NCBI RefSeq assembly: GCF_004000785.1
Contig: NZ_BILX01000048.1
Coordinates: 1 to 48,383 of the forward strand
Reading direction: 5' to 3'
Length of the DNA: 48,383 nucleotides
Origin: Paenibacillus ehimensis NBRC 15659
Lineage (GTDB): Bacteria; Bacillota; Bacilli; Paenibacillales; NBRC-103111
Positions 34,554 through 42,663 of this stretch are shown here, in pieces. The notes under the pieces were generated by a model that saw only the letters and a program-made list of their open reading frames with translations, ran no database searches and was not told the origin of the DNA. Positions within the stretch are counted from its first letter, which is position 1. Every line of letters starts with the position of its first letter. Made by a program: the position numbers and the translations under genes.

Positions 34554-36377
34554 ATGGACAACGGATCAAAGCTGCAAAAGAACCGGATTTTTATCGTATT
34601 GCTGTTGGTTATCGGGGTATTGACCGCTTGGAATTTACGGTTGCTCTGGATTCAAGTGGCGGCCTCCCGAAGCTGGACGGAACGAAAGATCGACTTGGTG
34701 GAAAATTCGGTCATTCAGCGGGCTCAAGGTCTTGTGCTCGATAGCGGGCGGGGCGATTTTACGGACCGGAACGGCGTTCCTTTGACGGGAACTCCGCAGA
34801 AGGCGTTGATCGTTTTCCCGATTCATGAAGAAGAGGCGGCAGGGAACGATACCGCTAACGCGATGGACCGGGTGGCAAGCATCATAAACGTCCCGCTTTC
34901 CGCTTGGCAGTCCTTTGTCCGGCCGTTGAAAGGTCCGGCCATCTGGTCCGTGTCCGGACGCCCGGTCTCTTTGACGGACGCTCAGGCGGCCAAGATCGAG
35001 GCTTTAGGCTTGAAATCCGTTCGGGCGATGACCATCAAGCAGCGCTACGCCGAACGGCAGCCGGCAAGCCAAGTGCTCGGCTTTATCGGACAAAATCCCG
35101 AGCGGATTACACGGCAGTTCACCGACCAATTCCATAAAGGGGAGCTGCAGCTTACGAGCAGGATCGGCAATTCCGGGCTGGAAAAAACGTTTGAGCCTTG
35201 GCTGCAGGGCATCGGGCCGTCCTCCGTCTCGCTTTTTACCGACGGCTTGAAGCGTCCGCTGCCCGGACTCGATATGCGTCAACTCGCTCCGAGCAATCCT
35301 TACTATCCGCTTAAAGTCATCACGACACTTGACTCCGGGATCCAGCTGCAAATCGAACGGGCCCTGGAACGCTTGCACGTGACGGAAGGCGCCGTCGTCG
35401 TATTGGATATTCGGAATGGGGATACGATCGCGATGGCCAGCACGCCCGCGTTCCAGCCGGATCATGTCGACCCGGCTCAAGGAAACTGGAGCAACAAGGC
35501 ATTAAAAGCGGTCGCCCCCGGATCGATTTTTAAAACCGTAACCGCCGCGGCTGCCTTGGAAGAGAAGGCGGTCAAAGCGCAGGAAACGTTCGATTGCGAA
35601 GGAACGCTTGGAAAATACGGCTTCACCTGCTGGAAGAAGGAAGGGCACGGTACGCTGACGTTGGAAGAAGGCTTCGCCCAATCGTGCAACATCGTGTTTG
35701 CGAAGGCGGCGCAGCGGCTTGGGGGTGACAAGCTGGAGGCTTACGCGCGCAGGCTCGGGCTGGAAATGCCGGTCGGCTGGAGCGGAGACGTGCTGCGCCG
35801 GAAGGGCTTTCGCCAATGGGATGCCGAGGAGCAGGGGCAAATCTACGCTGCCGCTTCGGACAAAACGGATGAAGGCGCGCTGGTGCAAACGGCCATCGGA
35901 CAACGTGACGTGTTAATAACGCCGCTGCAAGCGGCTAATTTGATCGTAACGCTTTACAACCAAGGCAAGGTAGCATCGCCGCGAATCGTACAGGAAATCC
36001 GTTTTCAGAACGATCGGTTATATCAGTCGTTCCGGCCTCATGAGCTTGTGCACGCGGCTAAACCTATTAAGCCGGCGACGGCGAAGCGGCTGCTGGGCTG
36101 GATGACCGAAACGGTGGAGCGCGGCACCGGGAAGGCGCTGCGGTCGGCGAAATGGGGCTTGGCCGGAAAATCGGGGACGGCGCAAGTTAAGTTAACAAAC
36201 GGACAGCCCGGCGAAAATCATTGGTTTATCGGCTACGGTCCCACGGAACAGCCTCGCTATGCCGCTGCGGTGCTCGTACAGAACGTCCCGGAAGGGAGCA
36301 GCCATAAGGCTATCCCGCTATTTAAGGAAGTGATGGATATTTTGGCTGACAGCTCTAAGAAGAAAAGTCGGTCATGA
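34554..36377 (+). CDS. pbpI: class B penicillin-binding protein (PbpI-like transpeptidase)
   Basis: A 607-residue monofunctional transpeptidase that cross-links peptidoglycan outside the membrane. A single N-terminal anchor (about residues 11-30) is followed by the dimerisation/pedestal domain (GDFTDRNGVPLTG at about 65). The transpeptidase domain has the active serine in PGSIFK (Ser324), SCN as the SxN motif, and KSGT in the place of KTGT. B. subtilis PbpI (YrrR, PBP4b) lies in the same chromosomal region downstream of yrrO, and it is expressed in sporulating cells under sigma-E. ATG at 34554 has AGGTG 6 nt upstream. The KSG motif is an accepted variant rather than a defect. Confidence 0.85.
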   Translation: MDNGSKLQKNRIFIVLLLVIGVLTAWNLRLLWIQVAASRSWTERKIDLVENSVIQRAQGLVLDSGRGDFTDRNGVPLTGTPQKALIVFPIHEEEAAGNDTANAMDRVASIINVPLSAWQSFVRPLKGPAIWSVSGRPVSLTDAQAAKIEALGLKSVRAMTIKQRYAERQPASQVLGFIGQNPERITRQFTDQFHKGELQLTSRIGNSGLEKTFEPWLQGIGPSSVSLFTDGLKRPLPGLDMRQLAPSNPYYPLKVITTLDSGIQLQIERALERLHVTEGAVVVLDIRNGDTIAMASTPAFQPDHVDPAQGNWSNKALKAVAPGSIFKTVTAAAALEEKAVKAQETFDCEGTLGKYGFTCWKKEGHGTLTLEEGFAQSCNIVFAKAAQRLGGDKLEAYARRLGLEMPVGWSGDVLRRKGFRQWDAEEQGQIYAAASDKTDEGALVQTAIGQRDVLITPLQAANLIVTLYNQGKVASPRIVQEIRFQNDRLYQSFRPHELVHAAKPIKPATAKRLLGWMTETVERGTGKALRSAKWGLAGKSGTAQVKLTNGQPGENHWFIGYGPTEQPRYAAAVLVQNVPEGSSHKAIPLFKEVMDILADSSKKKSRS

Positions 36378-36404
36378 AATGACGGGTGACGAGGGTATTG
36401 AGGG

Positions 36405-36448
36405 AGGCTGCGTTTCGCGAGATGAACCGTGAAGACTCAGCCTTTTTC
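36405..36448 (+). terminator. terminator after pbpI
   Basis: AGGCTG (36405-36410) pairs with CAGCCT (36438-36443) around a 27-nt loop with weak inner pairing; TTTT follows. It separates pbpI from the convergent kinase gene. Confidence 0.6.
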
Positions 36449-36457
36449 GATGAGGGG

Positions 36458-37747
36458 TTAGTGATAGGTAGAGGAGTGCAGGGATGGAATTAAAATGGAA
36501 AAGCAGGTGCCTTTGCCCACTTCGCTCGTCACGTCAATCCGGCCGTGAATATGTTGAATGGCCCGATAGGTGACCATCATGCCAAGGCCGGTCCCTTTGC
36601 CGCGGGTCGTATAGAACGGCGTGCCGAGCCGCCCGACTTCATCCTGCGTCATGCCGATCCCTTGGTCGATGATGTCGATGCACACCGTTTGATTTTGCAA
36701 AACGCCGACGATCTGCAGCTTTCCTCCGCCGGGCATCGCTTCAATGCCGTTTTTGCATAGGTGCATGATGCATTGCGCGAACTTATCCGGATTGGCGCTG
36801 ATCATCAGCTTGTCCTGCAGGTGCGTTTCTATCTTTACGCCCCGAAGGTCGGCATATGACTGCAGCGTTTGGACCGTCTGTAAAATAAGCGGCTTGGCGT
36901 CCAGCAGCTCGATCTCTTCCAGCTGGGGCTTGGCGAAGGATAAGTAATCGTTGATGATCGCCTGCGCTTTATCGACTTCTTCCAAGACCATCTGGCTGTA
37001 AATTTGCCTTTTATCTTCCGCCAGGTCGGTTTGACGCATCATTTGCACGAACCCGCGGGCAACCGTCATCGGATTGCGGATTTCGTGGGCGAAGGAGGCG
37101 GCCAGCTCGCTGAGCATATTCATTTTATCGTTATGCTGCAGCTGCTTGCGCAATTCGATATTTCGCTTGATCTGCCTGATGATATAGACGACAAGTCCGG
37201 CGGTAAACGATTGGATAAGGCTGAACAAGGCGAAAAACAGGAAGAAGTAGCCGGTAACCGGGATATGCTCCAGCCACAGTGAGTACAAGGCGACAAATGC
37301 CGTAATCAATGACAAAGCGAATCCGATTCCGGCCGCGGTCGCGGTATGGAGCAGCCGGGCCGCCTCGACGATCCGGCGTTTGCAGTACCACAACAGAATG
37401 AGATTGAAGCCGAGGGAAATCGGCAGCGTATAAATGCCGTACCGTTCCGACTTCCAATGATAGGCCATAATTATGGCGGCTGCGCCGAGAGCCGGTAACG
37501 GGCCGGCATAAAAAAAGCATAAGGCGAGCGGAATCAAGCGGAAATCGAACAAATATCCGGGGGAGAGCTCGAACGGATGCATCATGCTGACCAAAGAGGC
37601 GACCGTGCAGAGGACGGTAACGATGATCTGGTTCGTACGCACGTTCACATGCTGCAGTCGGTCAATCCAAAACAGATGATACAGCATGACCGGCGTGATC
37701 ACGATAAGCATGTTTAACAGCAATTGGTGGAGCAAGTTCAATGTCAT
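36458..37747 (-). CDS. sporulation-type sensor histidine kinase (5TM-LYT, KinB-like)
   Basis: A membrane histidine kinase of about 429 residues. The first 190 residues contain six hydrophobic segments; PFELSPGYLFDFRLIPLALC and FFYAGPLPAL are the signature of the 5TM-5TMR_LYT sensor. The HisKA domain has the phospho-acceptor in FAHEIRNPMTVARGFVQMM. The ATPase domain has CKNGIEAMPGGG (N box), DIIDQGIGM (G1) and GTGLGMMVTYRAI (G2). This layout is that of KinB-like kinases that feed the sporulation phosphorelay; no response regulator is adjacent, which fits. The start is uncertain: ATG 37747 (chosen), GTG 37750 or TTG 37741, the last with the best distance from AAAGG. Confidence 0.88.
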   Translation of the reverse strand: MTLNLLHQLLLNMLIVITPVMLYHLFWIDRLQHVNVRTNQIIVTVLCTVASLVSMMHPFELSPGYLFDFRLIPLALCFFYAGPLPALGAAAIIMAYHWKSERYGIYTLPISLGFNLILLWYCKRRIVEAARLLHTATAAGIGFALSLITAFVALYSLWLEHIPVTGYFFLFFALFSLIQSFTAGLVVYIIRQIKRNIELRKQLQHNDKMNMLSELAASFAHEIRNPMTVARGFVQMMRQTDLAEDKRQIYSQMVLEEVDKAQAIINDYLSFAKPQLEEIELLDAKPLILQTVQTLQSYADLRGVKIETHLQDKLMISANPDKFAQCIMHLCKNGIEAMPGGGKLQIVGVLQNQTVCIDIIDQGIGMTQDEVGRLGTPFYTTRGKGTGLGMMVTYRAIQHIHGRIDVTSEVGKGTCFSILIPSLHSSTYH

Positions 37748-37873
37748 CACCTTTTGGCAGCGTGTTTTGAGAAGCCTCTCCGGCCCTGAGTCAAGTGATT
37801 GCTTACTGCGGATTGCGTCGATCGCTCGGAAGACAGACGTTCTTCATAAGGAATGATGCTGCAAATCGTCCGT

Positions 37874-38947
37874 TTAGGCGTTGGCTGGAGCTGCGCCTTT
37901 CAGCGGCACCGTCCAGACGGCAGAGTCGATCCACGAACGATCGGAGAATTCCCGTCCTTTGACCACAACTTTGTCACGGTAAACCTGCACATACATGCCT
38001 TGCGACGGCGCTTTGGCTTTCCCGTCGGCTTTCGGGCGCGTTTTGCCAACCGAGGCGTTGTTGAACCAATGGAACGTGTTCTGCCGGTTATAATGATCCT
38101 CGCCTTCGAAATTGCGGTGAGAATGCCCGGACAGCACGAACACGTTGCGGTACGGCTCAAGAATGGCGCGGAACCGCTTGGCGCGTATCAAGCGGTGCGA
38201 GCCGCCGTCCGTGCCGGGTTCGGGCAAAGGCTGGTGAATGAAGACGAAAGCCGGACGTCCGTCTTTGTGGACTTTCATCGTCTCCTCAAGCCAAGCGAGC
38301 TGTTCGTCGGAATACCAGGCGCCTTCGCCGACCTCCGGCTTTTCCTGCACGTAGACTTCCTGCGACAGCAAAATCAAATGAACGCCGTTGACCCACACGT
38401 CGAAATAAGGTTTCTCGTAGCCGAAAAACTTCAGGAACCGCTCTCTGGACATGGCATCGGTTTTGCCGTTCGGCATCGTTTCCGTGGAAAAGGCGCCGGC
38501 GGACGTCAGCCAAATATCGTAATAATCGTGATTCCCCATATTGGCGTAAACCGGAGGGAGCTTGTAAGCGTCCATGACCGCTTTCAGCCGCTTGTATTCG
38601 ATCGATCGGCCGAAATCGGTCAGATCGCCGCCGAGCACGATCGCATCCACATCGGATTCGAACGAGCTGACGTCTTTCAGCGCCATATGCAGCTTTTTTT
38701 CCATCGTATCGTCGGCTACCGAGATATGCAAATCGCTGAGCAGGAAAAAAGAAAGCAGCAGCGCAGGGTCTGCGGCTTGGCCGCTCGTCTTGTCTTTCGG
38801 TTGTGCACTCTCGGCGGCGTTGGCCGTAGGCAAGGTTGCCGCTGTGGGCATCTCTTTTTCCAGCATGCGGGAAGCGGCGTATCCGCCCCCGGATAGGACG
38901 GCAAGGAAAGCGAGCATGCGTTTGACAAATTGTCGTCTGGACATCAT
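37874..38947 (-). CDS. Tat-exported calcineurin-like metallophosphoesterase
   Basis: A 357-residue metallophosphoesterase. The N-terminus MMSRRQFVKRMLAFLAVLSG is a twin-arginine (SRRxFVK) signal, so the folded, metal-loaded enzyme is probably exported. The metal-binding motifs are in order: LSDLHI (DxH), GGDLTD (GDxxD), GNHDYYD (GNHD), FIHQPL, and SGHSHRN (GHxH). The natural substrate is unknown; the family covers phosphodiesterases and phosphatases. GGAGGG lies 11 nt before the ATG at 38947 (GAA plus an alternative ATG at 38956 in between). The kinase gene lies downstream on the same strand with a 126-bp gap. Confidence 0.87.
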   Translation of the reverse strand: MMSRRQFVKRMLAFLAVLSGGGYAASRMLEKEMPTAATLPTANAAESAQPKDKTSGQAADPALLLSFFLLSDLHISVADDTMEKKLHMALKDVSSFESDVDAIVLGGDLTDFGRSIEYKRLKAVMDAYKLPPVYANMGNHDYYDIWLTSAGAFSTETMPNGKTDAMSRERFLKFFGYEKPYFDVWVNGVHLILLSQEVYVQEKPEVGEGAWYSDEQLAWLEETMKVHKDGRPAFVFIHQPLPEPGTDGGSHRLIRAKRFRAILEPYRNVFVLSGHSHRNFEGEDHYNRQNTFHWFNNASVGKTRPKADGKAKAPSQGMYVQVYRDKVVVKGREFSDRSWIDSAVWTVPLKGAAPANA

Positions 38948-38984
38948 ATGGGACATTTCCCTCCGGTGTGTGGTCAAAATAGCT

Positions 38985-39014
38985 ATTCTACCATTATATC
39001 GGACCCTTTGTAAA
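38985..39014 (-). promoter_or_regulatory. sigma-A promoter of the metallophosphoesterase gene
   Basis: On the minus strand TTTACA (39014-39009), 18 bp, TAGAAT (38990-38985). A TATAAT at 10 bp from the same -35 is too close to serve it. Confidence 0.6.
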
Positions 39015-39114
39015 AATAAAATATGCGTAAGGAATGGAATTAGCGTCGGAAAAATCCTTATTTTTGTGCAAATCCGGATTATCTTCCTGCATGTGCGCGG
39101 CCCGGCTTCTTTTT

Positions 39115-39120
39115 TATAAT
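39115..39120 (+). promoter_or_regulatory. candidate -10 for the PhyH-HEAT gene
   Basis: TATAAT lies 41 bp before the ATG; no good -35 is at 16-18 bp. An activator-dependent promoter is possible. Confidence 0.35.
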
Positions 39121-39160
39121 GAGGGCATCGACATACTTCATTTCCTGGGAGGGAAAAGGA

Positions 39161-40576
39161 ATGGACCGTCCAACCCATGTTTTGTTGACCGATGAGCAGA
39201 TGAGAACGTTTATAACCGAAGGCTTTCTCATCTTGCAAACGGATTTCCCCGAATCGTTTCATCTTGCACTGACGGATCAATTGAATCATGTGTACGAGCA
39301 TGAAGGGAATCCGGGGAACAATCTGCTGCCGCGCATTCGCGAATTGCAGAAAGTATTCGATCACCCGGTCGTTACAGGAGCGCTGACCAGCGTGCTCGGG
39401 CCGAATTATATGCTGCACGCGCACCGTCACGGACATTATAACGCTTCTCCCGTGGCCGGCGGCTGGCATAAAGACAGCTATTGGGGCTACAAAAGAATGC
39501 GCAATCATCATCCGTGGTGGGCGATGATCATGTATTTTCCGCAAGACACGCCCGTGGAGCTCGGACCGACAGGCATCATGCCCGGCACGCAAAATTATGA
39601 GAGCCGGATCTTCGAAGCGGACAATCCGGAAGGCGAGGCGGTAGCGAGCGGAAAAGCGGGTACTTTTGCGCTGATCCATTATGACATCTGGCACCGGTCC
39701 ACTCCGAATCTTCTCGGACGGCGCAGATATATGCTCAAGTTCGAGTTCATGCGGACGGAAGCGCCGCATGCGCCGAGCTGGCATTGCCGGGAAGCCGAAT
39801 GGAAACGCCCGGCCTCGTTCAGTACGCCGATGGTGGAGCATGAAGCGATGTGGGAAGAAACGTGGAATTGGTTATCCGGCCGGCTGGGGAGCTTGGCGCG
39901 CACTCTCGCTTCGGGAGGAGTGGAAGCGGTTCACGCGACGGCGGCAAAGCTGGAAGATCCGTACGAGCCAAATGCTTTGAACGCCGCATACGAACTCGCA
40001 GGCATGGGTCCCGAAGGGGTGGAGGCCTTGATGCGCGGTCTGCTTCACGATCATGTGAAGGTTTCCCGCACGGCGGCTTACGGCTTGGCGGTTGCCGGGG
40101 CCGAAGCGGTTGCGCCGCTCGAACGGGCGCTTGGCAGCGGGCGGGACGAAACGGTCGTCCATGCGGCCTTTGCGCTCGGCGAATTGAGGCACCTGGCGGC
40201 GCAAGCCGTACCGTCGCTGATCAAGCTTCTCGATCATCCGTCCGAACCGGTCCGGCAGACGGTCACCGAGACGCTCGCGATGATCGGCGCGCCCGCGGAT
40301 CAGATTGTCTCCGCCTTGATCCGCTGTCTTCAGGATGAAGACGTTCAGGTCCGCTTCATGGCCGGCTTGGCATTGGCCCGCGTCGGGGCGGCCGGGGAGG
40401 CTGCGGTACCGCAGCTTGCGCAGGCGCTGGATGACGACAACCGTTACGTTCGGGCGCATGCCGCCGAAGCGCTGCATTACATCGGCACCGACCCGGCAAA
40501 GGACGCGCTGATCCGGTTCCTGCTCAACTCCCGCTGGTGTCCGACAACAACGCCGCAGAGCACTTTTTATCCTTAA
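39161..40576 (+). CDS. PhyH-type dioxygenase fused to HEAT repeats
   Basis: A 471-residue two-domain protein. Residues 1-220 are a phytanoyl-CoA dioxygenase-like (PhyH) Fe(II)/2-oxoglutarate fold. The HxD metal pair is in GGWHKDSYW (His103, Asp105). The distal His is probably His178 in DIWHRSTPNLLGRRRYMLKF, whose arginines would bind 2-oxoglutarate. MPGTQNYESRI is also family-like. From about residue 240 to 465 the chain consists of five to six HEAT/PBS-lyase-like repeats (SRTAAYGLAVAGAEAVAPLE, VVHAAFALGELRHLAAQAVP, VRFMAGLALARVGAAGEAAV, VRAHAAEALHYIG). GGAGG lies 8 nt upstream of the ATG. The substrate is unknown. HEAT repeats usually bind proteins, so the target may be a carrier or protein substrate. 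Confidence 0.85.
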   Translation: MDRPTHVLLTDEQMRTFITEGFLILQTDFPESFHLALTDQLNHVYEHEGNPGNNLLPRIRELQKVFDHPVVTGALTSVLGPNYMLHAHRHGHYNASPVAGGWHKDSYWGYKRMRNHHPWWAMIMYFPQDTPVELGPTGIMPGTQNYESRIFEADNPEGEAVASGKAGTFALIHYDIWHRSTPNLLGRRRYMLKFEFMRTEAPHAPSWHCREAEWKRPASFSTPMVEHEAMWEETWNWLSGRLGSLARTLASGGVEAVHATAAKLEDPYEPNALNAAYELAGMGPEGVEALMRGLLHDHVKVSRTAAYGLAVAGAEAVAPLERALGSGRDETVVHAAFALGELRHLAAQAVPSLIKLLDHPSEPVRQTVTETLAMIGAPADQIVSALIRCLQDEDVQVRFMAGLALARVGAAGEAAVPQLAQALDDDNRYVRAHAAEALHYIGTDPAKDALIRFLLNSRWCPTTTPQSTFYP

Positions 40577-40593
40577 TCTTTACTTTGAATCGA

Positions 40594-40625
40594 CCTCGTC
40601 CTGCCTAAGCGGGATGGGGTTTTTT
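40594..40625 (+). terminator. terminator after the PhyH-HEAT gene
   Basis: CCTCGTCC (40594-40601) pairs with GGATGGGG (40612-40619), including G-U pairs, and six T follow. Confidence 0.75.
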
Positions 40626-40700
40626 CTGGTTTATTGACCGGATGGGACGGGTAAAGAAGGATGCGACCCGAATTGAATGATGTGCTTGTTTTTTTGGTGG

Positions 40701-40714
40701 GGAACGAATGTTCG
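40701..40714 (+). promoter_or_regulatory. LexA (SOS)-box-like palindrome
   Basis: GGAACGAATGTTCG contains GAAC-N4-GTTC with the internal RNRY pattern of the Bacillus LexA box (consensus CGAACRNRYGTTYC). The outer base on the left differs. It lies 101 bp before the start codon of the DUF2157 gene. Confidence 0.35.
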
Positions 40715-40715
40715 G

Positions 40716-40737
40716 AGTACTAGCGGAAGTTAGTACT
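40716..40737 (+). promoter_or_regulatory. 7-bp inverted repeat, candidate operator of the DUF2157 genes
   Basis: AGTACTA (40716-40722) and TAGTACT (40731-40737) form a perfect inverted repeat with 8 nt between. A -10 (TATACT, 40759-40764) lies downstream with a weak -35 overlapping the right arm. TTCTTTTTCC follows the repeat, so a terminator reading is possible, though the stem is AT-rich. Confidence 0.4.
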
Positions 40738-40814
40738 TCTTTTTCCTTCCGGACGGGATATACTTGAGGTATCAACACTCGCATAAGATTTTAAGCAAAA
40801 AGGGGTGCATTCCT

Positions 40815-42044
40815 ATGAGCCGAAAATGGTTGGAGAAAGAAACCCCGATTTGGGTGGAGCGGGGCATCGTAACCCGCGAGCAGGCCGATCAGCTTCTAAG
40901 CATGTACGAATCGAAAAATCATGCCGTCGGCCTGCTGCCGATCCTCGGAAGCATTTTGGTCGGACTGGGCATTCTCAGTTTTATAGCCGCCAACTGGCAG
41001 GATATTCCGCAGCTTGTCCGCCTTGCCATGATCGTGGTGCTGATGGCCGGCTTTTACGCCGGAGGCGAGCTGGCGCTGCGGCGCGGCCACGATAAACTGG
41101 GCATCGCGCTTGTCAGCCTCGGGGTCGTCAGCTTCGGAGGAGGCATCGTGCTGATCGGCCAAATGTTTCACTTGGTCGCTTACAACGCGGGAACGTTTAT
41201 TTTGTGGGCAAGCGCGGGAATGGCCGCGACCTTTATATACCGTAGCCGCTACTTGTATTTGTTAAGTCTGCTTCTCTTTGATATTGCCCAATGGTACAGC
41301 GTAACAGAGTTTGATTCCTTCAGCTATACCGCGTTCGCGCTTCTGGCTGCCGGTCTCGGGTTTTACGGCTGGAAATGGCGTCATCCGCTGCTGATCTGGT
41401 GCTTCAGCTTCAGCGTAACGGTGCAGGCGCTCATGTGGGCGGTCGCCTCGGACGTGCCGTTCCTCTGGATGTTTATTCCGGCCATGGCGCTTTACGTCCT
41501 CGGCGATTGGGTGAAGGACGAACGCCATGGAGGCTATGCGCTGCAGACGGCTCCGCTGGCCGCAGCATTTATTTTTGCGATCGCCATGGTGATGATCGGA
41601 CATGAACGAGGAACCGTCGACGACGGCTGGCTGCTTCCCCAACCGCTCTATTACTTTGGGGCGCTCCTCCTTCTCTTTGCTGTCTCGCTGGCCGGCAAGC
41701 TGCGGAACGGCCGGGCGTCCAGCGCATTCGAATGGATTTTGCTCGCTCCGTTCGTTTACTTGCCTTCCGGCGTCGACGTCCTCTACCTGCTCGCGCTGTT
41801 TTTCTTCTCGCTGTACGTGCTGTGGCGCGGCTATGCCGAGGAGTGGAGGTTCAAGATCAACTTCGGAACGGTTCTGTTCATCTGCAGCACGATGGTGGCT
41901 TACGGCAAGCTGACCTGGGATTTTATGGACAAATCGCTGTTTTTCATTCTCGGAGGCTGTATCCTGATCGGCTTGAGCTGGTTTCTGAACCGGCGGAAGA
42001 AACGGTTTTTCGACGATACGAAGGAGGGGAACAGACATGTCTGA
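40815..42044 (+). CDS. DUF2157 polytopic membrane protein
   Basis: A 409-residue membrane protein of the DUF2157 family. The N-terminus (EKETPIWVERGIVTREQADQ, LLSMYE) is the soluble DUF2157 start. It is followed by GLLPILGSILVGLGILSFIA and ANWQDIP, the family's best conserved part. At least ten further hydrophobic segments follow. The function is unknown; the family commonly precedes a GDYXXLXY protein, as here. AAGGGGTG lies 8 nt before the ATG. The next gene overlaps by 8 nt (ATGTCTGA). Two palindromes in the upstream gap suggest regulation. Confidence 0.87.
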   Translation: MSRKWLEKETPIWVERGIVTREQADQLLSMYESKNHAVGLLPILGSILVGLGILSFIAANWQDIPQLVRLAMIVVLMAGFYAGGELALRRGHDKLGIALVSLGVVSFGGGIVLIGQMFHLVAYNAGTFILWASAGMAATFIYRSRYLYLLSLLLFDIAQWYSVTEFDSFSYTAFALLAAGLGFYGWKWRHPLLIWCFSFSVTVQALMWAVASDVPFLWMFIPAMALYVLGDWVKDERHGGYALQTAPLAAAFIFAIAMVMIGHERGTVDDGWLLPQPLYYFGALLLLFAVSLAGKLRNGRASSAFEWILLAPFVYLPSGVDVLYLLALFFFSLYVLWRGYAEEWRFKINFGTVLFICSTMVAYGKLTWDFMDKSLFFILGGCILIGLSWFLNRRKKRFFDDTKEGNRHV

Positions 42045-42576
42045 CAAAGCGGTAGCCGGCGGCAGCCGGCGTGCTCTGCTAACGACCGCCATCGTCCTGC
42101 TGCAGACGCTTGTGCTGAGCGGAATCGCCATTTCCTTCTATGCGATTGGCTGGTTCGGAAAAGACATCCGCGTCCGAACGGTGCCGGTGGACCCGCGCGA
42201 TTTGCTGTACGGCGATTACGTGACCCTCGGTTATGAGATCAGCCGTCTCAACCCGTCGCTGTGGAAAGACACGGCACGGAAGCCGGAGCGAGGCCAACCG
42301 GTCTACGTGGTTCTGACGACGGGAACGGACGGCATCGCCCAGCCGGTGGCTGCCTATGGCTCAAAACCCGCGCCGCAGGAAGGCGAAGTCGTGCTGAAGG
42401 GGCGGATCGACTATAGTTGGAGCGAAGAGGTTTTCGTTAAATACGGATTCGAAAAATATTACGTGCCCGAGGGGACCGGCAAATCGCTTGAGGATAAGGC
42501 CAGCCGGTTGATCGTGCACATGAAGGTTGCGCCATGGGGCCAAGCGAAAATCGAAGGGCTTGAAGAACGGTCGTAG
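42037..42576 (+). CDS. GDYXXLXY membrane-anchored protein
   Basis: A 179-residue protein with one N-terminal membrane anchor (about residues 13-36, LLTTAIVLLQTLVLSGIAIS). An extracytoplasmic domain follows, starting with the family motif DPRDLLYGDYVTLGYEI. The rest (GQPVYVVLTTGTDGIAQPVA, GRIDYSW, FGFEKYYVPEG-like YGFEKYYVPEGTGKSLED) belongs to the same family. Its biochemical role is not known. It overlaps the DUF2157 gene by 8 nt, so the two are translationally coupled and probably form one membrane complex. Confidence 0.87.
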   Translation: MSDKAVAGGSRRALLTTAIVLLQTLVLSGIAISFYAIGWFGKDIRVRTVPVDPRDLLYGDYVTLGYEISRLNPSLWKDTARKPERGQPVYVVLTTGTDGIAQPVAAYGSKPAPQEGEVVLKGRIDYSWSEEVFVKYGFEKYYVPEGTGKSLEDKASRLIVHMKVAPWGQAKIEGLEERS

Positions 42577-42599
42577 CGCCGCTGCCTAAGATATGAAGA

Positions 42600-42640
42600 A
42601 ACTCGGCTTCCCGCAGTCAAGGGGAAACCGAGTTTTTTTG
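42600..42640. terminator. bidirectional terminator between GDYXXLXY and ECF41 genes
   Basis: AACTCGG (42600-42606) pairs with CCGAGTT (42628-42634), with an inner TTCCC/GGGAA stem. A long T-run follows on the plus side and the A-rich GAAGAA precedes it for the minus side. Confidence 0.85.
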
Positions 42641-42663
42641 TCTTTTGCAGCTGGGGCAGCAGT

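Noticed and set aside
37874..39841. Extended 655-codon version of the metallophosphoesterase
   Set aside because: The extra N-terminal part crosses the promoter region and the divergent PhyH gene. The Tat signal and ribosome site place the start at about 38947-38956.
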